Assembly (NCBI GenBank): GCA_025093985.1
Contig: JACAAK010000062.1
Span: forward strand, 1 to 27,232
DNA from: Calvatia gigantea
Lineage: Eukaryota; Basidiomycota; Agaricomycetes; Agaricales; Lycoperdaceae
Direction: 5' to 3'
Length of the DNA: 27,232 nucleotides
Positions 19,770 through 27,232 of this stretch are shown piece after piece. Every line of letters starts with the position of its first letter. The first letter of the stretch is position 1. The notes beneath the pieces were generated by a model. That model saw only the letters and a list, made by a program, of their open reading frames with translations. It ran no database searches and was not told the origin of the DNA. A program made the position numbers and the translations under genes.

Positions 19770-20391
19770 TGTTACGAACTTACCACATCCCCGGACTCTC
19801 CGCATCAACGTATTAACCTTCCTACGGACTTTCTATTCTTCTTCTTGTATACCCCGGTCCGTTCTTTATTTATTTATCACATGTACTTCTACTTTTGCTT
19901 CTTATGATTCATTCTGAATCATGTTCCTGTTTCACCTTTATCTTTTTCCACCCATGTACTTCTCTTTACCTGACTCCATCTTCTTATGACTCGTACTGGT
20001 TCTTCTATTCATTTCACCTATCCCTATGATTCCTTAGATTACCAATTAACCCGTAGTAGTTCTCGTTGACTCATATCTACTTACTAGTAATCTCTCATCT
20101 CCTATTCGCAGCTAGTATATAAACCCTAAGTAGTACTTTGTATTACTTTAGGTTATTCTAGTAACAAGCTTCCTTATCTTTGCTCTCTGCTACAAGGCTA
20201 ACAACCTTGGGGACTGCAGTGACATTTAACTCAGACTTCTCAGGCAACCGCGAGCTTCTACTCGAGGAAGCGATCCGAAGCCTGCACAGAAGTCATTGAG
20301 ACTTGTCAAATACTCCTGGGCTATAGCGTTGAACCTCTCCCTGAGTGGAGACGATCCGGGCCCGGTTGCGAAGTAAGGTAACGCACTAACA
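19770..20391 (+). mobile_element. LTR1 copy 3 (clean, complete, 622 bp)
   Basis: Begins TGTTACGAACTT and ends CACTAACA. The 25866 copy ends CACGTAACA, giving a perfect 7-base terminal inverted repeat TGTTACG/CGTAACA, with TG...CA ends typical of LTRs. The order is a T/C-rich U3, TATATAAA at 20116, gtactttgtattactttagg just after, then a G/C-richer 3' part with a ccgggcccgg palindrome (20356-20365). It differs from the 25866 copy at only about seven sites over 625 bases. Orientation by the TATA box is plus, in agreement with the pol relics. Confidence 0.92.
20116..20123 (+). promoter_or_regulatory. TATA box of LTR1 copy 3
   Basis: TATATAAA followed by ccctaag, 346 bases into the LTR and conserved in position and sequence in copies 2 and 5. 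Likely core promoter for the retrotransposon transcript. Confidence 0.7.
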
Positions 20392-20409
20392 TGGGTTCTT
20401 TTGTTAACC
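20392..20409 (+). other. Candidate primer-binding site after LTR1 copy 3
   Basis: TGGGTTC directly follows the CA end of the LTR, where reverse transcription is primed by a tRNA ending CCA. The tRNA is not identified. The copy after the 25866 LTR reads TGGGTTGCTTCTG, so the two disagree after seven bases, which weakens any tRNA assignment. Confidence 0.4.
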
Positions 20410-20767
20410 CTGTTTAGCCTCCCTCCTTTCCAAATTTAGTTGGGAAACTTAACCAAAAGTTAGACTTGTCCTGAGTTAACCTCAGGTTGCAACTTAAAGG
20501 GTAAGACTTGAGGCGAGTAAAAAGGAACAAGGGAACGTCCATACAGGATATTACAGTAGATCTTAATACAAAACCCCTCCAGTTTAAATTGAAAACTACA
20601 AAAAACCTTTTGATGTCTATAGAAAGATTATACAAGCTCGGAGATCACACAGAATAACGAAACTTTCCACAGAGAAGGGAAAGAGACGAATAAAGAATGG
20701 GCGATATACCGGGAAGGTCACAACAATAGGTCAAAACAATGAGGGCATTCGAACAAAAGCATGTCAA
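20392..20767 (+). repeat. Retrotransposon 5' leader, copy A
   Basis: Shared with 26492-26850 and 24623-24830. A 25-base block starting tgagttaacctc and ending ggttgcaactta (20472-20496) is identical in the 26576-26600 copy, although the sequence around it agrees only roughly. Also shared are aagacttgagg then cgagtaa near 20505 and gatgtctataga near 20611. It is probably the untranslated leader with packaging or priming signals. The minus-strand frame 20414-20635 is a shadow. Confidence 0.6.
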
Positions 20768-21022
20768 TTGACCATCCTAAAGACGTTATTCCCCCTTCCT
20801 CACTGCCGAAACATGATTCCAAGATATCCTCCAATCACGAACACTTATATACCCAGTGAAACCCAACCTGTATCCCGGACTTTGAATACAAGAACAATAT
20901 CAGACTTGAACCATGTACTAACTAAACAAAGGGAAATAATGAAGAAGGTCAGCCACGAAACCTTGGGAAAACGAACAATTGCACCACGAAGAAATGTTAG
21001 AGAATCCAAGAGAAGCACCTAA
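20768..21022 (+). pseudogene. gag-position block of unit 3
   Basis: Open for 84 codons from an ATG at 20768. The segment tatcctccaatc then tatcccggactttgaatacaag (20825-20892) is the fourth copy of the block at 773, 7157 and 8863. In this copy it encodes P-V-S-R-T-L-N-T-R-T-I. The conserved landmark and the position 380 bases after an LTR point to the N-terminal part of gag. Nothing in the residues identifies a domain. It ends at a TAG/TAA region near 21020, with no continuation in frame. Confidence 0.45.
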
Positions 21023-22660
21023 TTCCATCCCCCTTAATCATAAATATTCCAGATCCCACCTCTCATTTTAACGCACTTTCAATGAAACAAGGCAGCCACG
21101 AAGAATCTACCCAGGCAAAAATTGTGGCCATCCCCCCCCCACTTTCCATCCCCCTACTTCGAAGAACAAACTCCCATAAAACCTGTATGCCTGTCCCCTA
21201 TCCGATATGAACCCCCAGAGCAACTTTGGGTCACCAACCCCAGATCTCCGACCTCAATTAAGGTAGCGAAAAGCCATTTGCCTAACCAATCCTCAAAGCC
21301 GAATTACGATCCAAGTGGAAACAACATTAGATCGTTCTTTTCAGGTCCGATGCATCTTGATTCACTCCCCCCGTACAGTCCAATCCCCCGGGACAAATAC
21401 TACCGAAGAAGTAAGTCCTCTGACCAACTTATCTCGGCCAACGTTCAAATCCCGAAATCCAACAAAGCATTGCTTTCAGCTCTCCTAACTCGCCCCAGAC
21501 GCACCTAGAAGAAGTGACCCCGAACGATCCTATGGTCCAAAACCAAAGTACGCTCCCAACCAGTGCCAAACCCCAGCGACCCAAAGTCCCTAGACAACTG
21601 GGAACCCAAACTTGGGCACCTACCCCTTCCAACCAATCCCCACTTGCTCGCAATTGCCAACCTGCACGAACCATCCAGTCAGGCAGAACCTCAGGACCTG
21701 AACTACTACAACCATGAACTATTCTCCGAGCAAACAGACCATAGCCTGATGACGGTTCAATTAAAAATCTATTCTGCAAACATCTTACCCTGGTAGGGAA
21801 AGGGCTACATTGGATTTCTGATTGTCCAAAGGGGAAAACAATGTTAAGGAAATAACCAGCCAAAGGAAGACCCCATTGCACCCACCAAGCTCAATTTTAA
21901 ATAAGACACAACATCGCTCCTATTATCCCACAGAAGCTTTGGGTGTACCTCAGATTGGCCCCTAAACAAAAAGTTCCGGACACATCAACTGATCATGCTC
22001 ACCACAATTCCCCCTGTCACCCGATGAGAACCCCCAAAAATCCCAAAATCATCATCACTCCATAATGGCAAAAGCATGAATGTTTCTCAAACAATCCAAC
22101 ATTCCATACAAATTCAAAAAACCCCAATTATCTTTCCCCCAAAGCAAGTCAGGCTCAAAGAACCCCAAACCCCAACCGAGCTTAAACACTAAAGCGAAGG
22201 GGTTTTTTAAAAAATACCCTGAGGTAGGCAAGGATGTCCATAATTTTCCCTTGGAAAACCCGCCGGAACGGGACCCCCCAATACCTTTTCCAACCCGAAA
22301 CCCTAATAAAAAACCCAAAAGGAAAAGCCCCAAAATTGACCAATCCAACTTTAAAAATAAAAAACGCCAAAACAATAGGGAAAAAACCCCAAAGAAAAAG
22401 AAAAAAAATTTGCAAAAAGGGGAAGTTTTAAAAATGCAAACTATTTTGGGAAAATTGGAAGAGACCTTTTTTTTCCAACCAAAAGAACGACACGGTGGCC
22501 ATCTAACAATTTTACCTCAGCAAATTCCAATCCAAATTAAATCTCCCAAATGATCTCATCAAAAGAAATAAAAAAATTTTTTCCCCAAAAACTTGGTCCA
22601 AATTTGGAAACAGAATAAATCTGAGACCAAAAACCAAGTTTTCAAAGCCAATTTTCTTTT
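21023..22660 (+). pseudogene. Internal sequence of unit 3, probable gag remainder (broken)
   Basis: Clean to about 22080, then noisy. Open frames of 128 codons (21122-21508), 67 codons (21514-21717) and 77 codons (21563-21796) are rich in Pro, Ser, Asn and Gln, as disordered N-terminal gag regions often are. No domain is recognised. The 150-codon minus-strand frame 21429-21881 is Trp/Gly-rich and is the mirror image of that Pro/Gln-rich composition, so I treat it as a shadow. The Lys-rich plus frame 22080-22553 lies in noisy sequence. Confidence 0.35.
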
Positions 22661-22829
22661 GGACAGGAACACAGAAAAATTTTTCCACAAGATACGGGGC
22701 CTTTCTTTATCTTACAAACATGGCACCTTTTCCCGGAAGATATTGAACAAGTCCCGTTGTAAACATCCCAGATCCAAAACAACCAATTTGGGCCCCAAAC
22801 CACCCCAAACAAAGGGTGAAGATTCATAA
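22661..22829 (+). pseudogene. Possible eroded zinc knuckle in unit 3
   Basis: The frame 22593-22829 contains S-Y-K-H-G-T-F-S-R-K-I near 22707-22739, followed by a Cys a few residues later. It loosely resembles a CCHC knuckle (C-Y-K-C-G-x2-G-H-F-x-R-x-C) after loss of a few codons and Cys changes. A low-confidence reading in noisy sequence. Confidence 0.2.
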
Positions 22830-23130
22830 ACTTTCTGGCAAACTATTTAAAACAATCACAAAGCCGATTTTCTTCCCTAAAATATTTCACCTCCCTTTTT
22901 TTACCAAACTTACCAGCCCCTTAAATTTTTTGAAAGTTTTAACCTCAATTTGGTCAAACTAAATCAAAAAGACCACACATTCCCCGAACCAATGGCCAAA
23001 GGCTAATAAGCACTTAATCAATTTTTAATTCTTTTCCCCAAAAAAGGGGGGTTAAGGTAGCAGCATTTTACTTATCAAAACCCAAAGGGTTTTCTCCCAA
23101 CAAAAGGGCCACCAGAAATTTTTTCCCCCC
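22830..23130. other. Noisy stretch, no gene
   Basis: Homopolymer-rich, no motif. Sequence quality recovers near 23130. Confidence 0.45.
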
Positions 23131-24144
23131 TGGTCAAAGAGATGCAACCGAAATCAACCCAAGGCGACTCCTCGGAATGACCAAACCAAACGTTCCAATC
23201 CAACCACACCCTCCCAACAAATCAAGCAAACCATACCAACATTGGGAACTCAAGTCTAACCATACGAACACAAACTTTCCCGACAGAATCACTGAAACTG
23301 CATCGAAACCCCCCGATAGATTAGATGATACACCCCAGCAAGTCCGGCGAGATACATGCAAGCACCCATCCGGACAGTCCCACAGCAGCATTGTCCCCGA
23401 GCCCACCTGAAACATGAACTTCGCCCAGACTAGGCCACATTTGATTGAGAACACCTGTATAAGTCCTCCAAGGAAGCCAGAACCGTCGCACCGTCTCTAA
23501 TGCCAATCCGAAAGATGCACTTATCCAGCTGCATTCACAACTCGAACTTCTAGAAATTTTGAGAGCAATGGCGCCAATTATCCAAGCATCAGACTTGTTC
23601 TCAGGCTTCCCCGTCCTAACGGATAGCTTAACCCTATCCACCAACAGAACTCGCCCTCTAAGGTCAACCAACTACACCATTCCCCAGAAACCCTTTCCCG
23701 AACTGATGTCAGTTCCCCACCCATACTCCCACCAATGGCCAAATCCACCCGACATTCAAACGGCATAGACAACCTATGGCAATGATCAATTATACCCAAT
23801 CTTCAAAACCCCTGATCTCTCAGTGAGGTAGAATTCAACCCAACCCGAGCAAAACAACCAACTTACCACGTAGCTTTATGAAAAATGTCTAACTCAGCTC
23901 CCTGCGTAGCACTGGACCAGTATTGTACCATCCAGTGTCATTGGGAAAACCCCATGGCATTACCCTACTCCCAAAATCGAACCAGGAAACCCTCAATCAA
24001 AACAAACCAAAATTCCAAATATGTACACCCAAGTTTCATAATAGAAAAAACGTTCCAAGAACATTTGGAAACCCGTTCTTCGGGAAAATTCGCAAAATAT
24101 TTTGGGTTCAGTCCCTTTCTAAATTGGGAAAATTTTTTAACGGG
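23131..24144 (+). other. Clean internal stretch of unit 3 with unassigned open frames, ending in pre-LTR block
   Basis: Between 23131 and about 23970 the sequence is clean, yet I recognise no retrotransposon domain. The longest plausible open run lies in the phase of 23559 and stays open from before 23499 to the TAG at 23766. It includes L-H-S-Q-L-E-L-L-E-I-L-R, a short amphipathic stretch. Frames of 77 and 69 codons and minus-strand frames of 106 and 116 codons overlap it. The last 45 bases (ttgggttcagtccctttct at 24102-24120 and following) match the pre-LTR block at 25811-25865. Confidence 0.35.
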
Positions 24145-24622
24145 TGTTAGGGAATTCAAACCCCACTTCCGCATAACGTTTCCTTCCTGGATTTTATTCC
24201 TTTTTTTTTTTCCCCCCCCGTTTTTATTTTTTCCTGTACCCCTTTTTTTTCTTTTGATTCTTCTAAAAGTTCCCGCACCTTTTCTTTTTCCACCCTCACT
24301 TCTTTTACCTCTCCATTTTTATGCTTCGGTTTTTTTCATTTTCCCTTTCCCATATTCCCTTTGTTACCAATTAAGATAGTTTTGGACTTTTCCATACTAA
24401 CTCCATTCCTATTTAGCAGTTTAAAACCCTTGCTTTGTTTTTTGGTTATTCGTAAAAACTTCCTTTCTTTCTTCCTTTCAACTAACCCTTGGGGGGGCAA
24501 ATTTAACTAATTTTAGGGAACCCTTCATAGGAACATCCAAGCCTCACAAAATCATTAATTTCAAAACCCCGGGGGTTCTTAACCCTTTTATAGCTCCGGG
24601 GCCTTCAATAAAACCACGTAAA
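24145..24622 (+). mobile_element. LTR1 copy 4 (noisy, complete by alignment)
   Basis: Starts tgttagg with gaattc, against TGTTACGAACTT in clean copies. It then follows them in order: cgcataacgtttccttcc (24171), ctccatttttatgcttcgg (24311), ttaccaattaagatag (24363), gtttaaaaccctt for the TATA region (24419), ggttattcg (24444) and aacccttgggg (24484). Its end is near ccacgtaaaggggg (24615). Bases that stand alone in clean copies are replaced by neighbour duplicates here, suggesting poor base calling. It is about 150 bases shorter than the clean copies. Confidence 0.7.
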
Positions 24623-24830
24623 GGGGGGTTTGTTTACCCGTTTTTTACCCCTTCAAGGGGGGGGGCGTTAACCCTGTTCGCCATCATTCCTCTTGAAAAG
24701 GGTAAGTTAGGGCGGGGGGGGAAATAAGGGTTTCTCCAAATCGGGGTTTCGATGTTTTAAAAACAGGGGGCATCCCTTGAAGGATGGGGAAATTAAAAAA
24801 AATTTTGCTTTAAGGGATAGGGAAAAAAGG
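24623..24830 (+). repeat. Retrotransposon 5' leader, copy E (noisy)
   Basis: Aligns to 26540-26760. cgttaaccctg (24666) probably corresponds to cgcttaacc, and ttaaaaacagggggcatccc then ttgaaggatgggga (24755-24790) matches ttaaatacagaaggggcatcc then agttgaatggatggaga. LTR1 copy 4 is therefore followed by internal leader and not by host DNA. Confidence 0.55.
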
Positions 24831-25865
24831 GTTTTCCCCCAACAAGGGCCCCAGTTTTCCCCCACTGGGCCGGACAAACCAAAAAAACCCAGAGGGGAAA
24901 CACCACACCAAATTGGGCAACAGTACGTTTCCAATTAAAACCACACCCACAAAAAAATTCTAACACCGACCTTTTTATTTTTTTTCAGAATCGTCAACGC
25001 AATCCCCCCTTTAAAGTTTAAAAAAAAAGGGGAAACGACCCAAAAGGGCCCTTTTGGGAAAAAAAATGAAACCGCGCACATGAAAAACCTTCAAGGGGCC
25101 AAAGGGAGGGGGGCTTTTCCCAACTTTTGCCCAAGGTTAGGGCTGCAAAGGTTTGGAAAAATAACCCCACTGGGGGAAACCTGAATTGCCAAGCCACGAA
25201 AGTCGAAGGGGGGATCTACCTTTTAATGGGAAATTTTAAAAAGGGAAAACATGGCACCCCTTCTGCACGGTTAAGCTTTAATCTTTCTTTGAAATGGGGC
25301 TAGACAAAAAAAATATAATCAGACTTTTTTTCTTGCTTCCCGTTCCTTGGGATGCTTTTTCCCCTTTCACAAAAGGGAAACCCTCAGGTTTAAAAACAAC
25401 CACCTTTTTTTTCCCCTTTTTTTTTTATGGGGGGGGGTGTAACTCTTCAATTCCATTCAACAATTTTTACAAACATGAAACGCCATACAAAAATCCAAAC
25501 TGATCCTTGCCCCTTTTTATTCAACTTCAATCTATTTGAAAAACCAACCACCAAAAATCCCCCCTGCTTACCAAGTTTTTGAATGCGAATCACCTTCTAA
25601 GCACTTGGCAGTTCATGTTCCCCTACTTGCATTCAAAAACCCGTCATTACCCTACTAAATTCGCCAAATGGGGGAAACCTAACCCAAAAAAAACCAAAAT
25701 TCCCAAAAAATTTAAATTTTCCCAATGTTAAAATTAAAAAGGTTCCAAAAACCTTTTGGAAAATCCCGTTGCCTTCGACGACGAATATTACGACAACGGA
25801 GTATCTTTGGACTACTCAGTCCTATCTGCGTAAATTTCGGAGTAATTTATCTAGAGACGGGCTAA
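24831..25865. other. Short internal remnant between LTR1 copies 4 and 5
   Basis: About 1.0 kb of mostly noisy sequence with no gag or pol motif, against the more than 4 kb expected of a full element. It cleans up at about 25770, where the pre-LTR block starts (ctactcagtcctatctgcg, 25811-25830). The frames 24707-24934 (-) and 25294-25503 (+) are composition artefacts. An 11-base perfect inverted repeat lies at 25576-25586 and 25629-25639. Confidence 0.45.
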
Positions 25866-26491
25866 TGTTACGAACTTACCACATCCCCGGACTCTCCGCA
25901 TCAACGTATTAACCTTCCGTACGGACTTTCTATTCTTCTTCTTGTATACCCCGGTCCGTTCTTTATTTATTTATCACATGTACTTCTACTTTTGCTTCTT
26001 ATGATTCATTCTGAATTATGTTCCTGTTTCACCTTTATCTTTTTCCACCATCGTACTTCTCTTTACCTGACTCCATCTTCTTATGACTCGTACTGGTTCT
26101 TCTATTCATTTCACCTATCCCTATGATTCCTTAGATTACCAATTAACCCGTAGTAGTTCTCGTTGACTCATATCTACTTACTACGTAATCTCTCATCTCC
26201 TATTCGCAGCTAGTATATAAACCCTAAGTAGTACTTTGTATTACTTTAGGTTATTCTAGTAACAAGCTTCCTTATCTTTGCTCGTCTGCTACAAGGCTAA
26301 CAACCTTGGGGACTGCAGTGACATTTAACTCAGACTTCTCAGGCAAGCGCGAGCTTCTACTCGAGGAAGCGATCCGAAGCCTGCACAGAAGTCATTGAGA
26401 CTTGTCAAATACTCCTGGGCTATAGCGTTGAACCTCTCCCTGAGTGGAGACGATCCGGGCCCGGTTGCGAAGTAAGGTAACGCACGTAACA
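25866..26491 (+). mobile_element. LTR1 copy 5 (clean, complete, 626 bp)
   Basis: The best-preserved copy. Starts TGTTACG and ends CGTAACA, a perfect 7-base terminal inverted repeat with TG...CA ends. TATATAAA is at 26214-26221, and the ccgggcccgg palindrome is at 26455-26464. Compared with copy 3 it has four extra single bases and about three other differences. The downstream sequence is retrotransposon leader, so this LTR can serve as the 5' LTR of a further unit as well as the 3' LTR of the preceding one. Confidence 0.93.
26214..26221 (+). promoter_or_regulatory. TATA box of LTR1 copy 5
   Basis: TATATAAA followed by ccctaagtagtac, identical in context to copy 3. Confidence 0.7.

Positions 26492-27232
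<741 letters not shown>

Noticed and set aside
21429..21881. 150-codon minus-strand frame rich in Trp, Gly and Leu
   Set aside because: It is the mirror of Pro/Gln/Asn-rich plus-strand retrotransposon sequence, with no domain, membrane pattern or start context. The orientation is opposite to all pol relics and LTRs.
22080..22553. 157-codon plus frame, Lys/Pro-rich
   Set aside because: Noisy stretch; the Lys run at its centre comes from A runs. It is probably gag-position DNA, but the frame itself is not credible.
23885..24379. 164-codon plus frame ending in Phe/Leu/Pro-rich hydrophobic sequence that could suggest membrane segments
   Set aside because: The hydrophobic part is the T/C-rich U3 of LTR1 copy 4, which starts at 24145. 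It is a composition effect.

Overview
This window is eukaryotic repeat DNA. I see no intact protein-coding gene, no tRNA or rRNA, and no CRISPR array. It consists almost entirely of broken copies of one Ty3/gypsy-type LTR retrotransposon family (called LTR1 here), with a second dispersed repeat (called R2) scattered through them in both orientations. The RNase H and integrase fragments, and LTRs with a TATATAAACC promoter, suggest a filamentous fungus, most likely a basidiomycete. That assignment is inference from family resemblance.

Layout: (1) 1-266, noisy partial LTR1, then a gag-position internal block, an RNase H/integrase relic (3430-4337), an R2 copy that interrupts integrase (4339 to about 4800), and a weak integrase C-terminal remnant (5390-5640). 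(2) LTR1 copy at 6112-6613, followed by a 13 kb unit. That unit holds repeated gag-position blocks, two zinc-knuckle-like sites (about 9.98 and 11.70 kb), R2 copies at 7.75 (+), 10.49 (-), 12.14 (+) and 14.88 kb (-), three copies of an unnamed block X, a reverse transcriptase relic (15.33-15.77 kb) and an RNase H/integrase relic (17.2-19.0 kb). (3) Well-preserved LTR1 at 19770-20391, with leader and gag-position sequence. (4) Degraded LTR1 at 24145-24622, with leader and a 1.2 kb remnant. (5) Well-preserved LTR1 at 25866-26491, with leader, a T144/A146 homopolymer block and 92 bases of noise.

All five LTR1 copies point the same way. At least three (19.8, 24.1 and 25.9 kb) have the same pre-LTR block on the left and the same leader on the right, so they read as LTR-internal-LTR-internal-LTR rather than as separate insertions with host flanks. 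The 6.1 kb copy shares the pre-LTR block weakly. No host single-copy sequence is recognisable between units.

Base quality is very uneven. Stretches of about 0.5-1.5 kb of normal sequence alternate with stretches where isolated bases have been replaced by copies of their neighbours. In those stretches homopolymers dominate and alignments to sister copies survive only roughly. This looks technical (low-quality reads or consensus), and it limits every boundary and frame call in them. Damage in the clean stretches looks biological: stop codons in the RNase H relic fall mainly where C-to-T change would turn Arg CGA into TGA.
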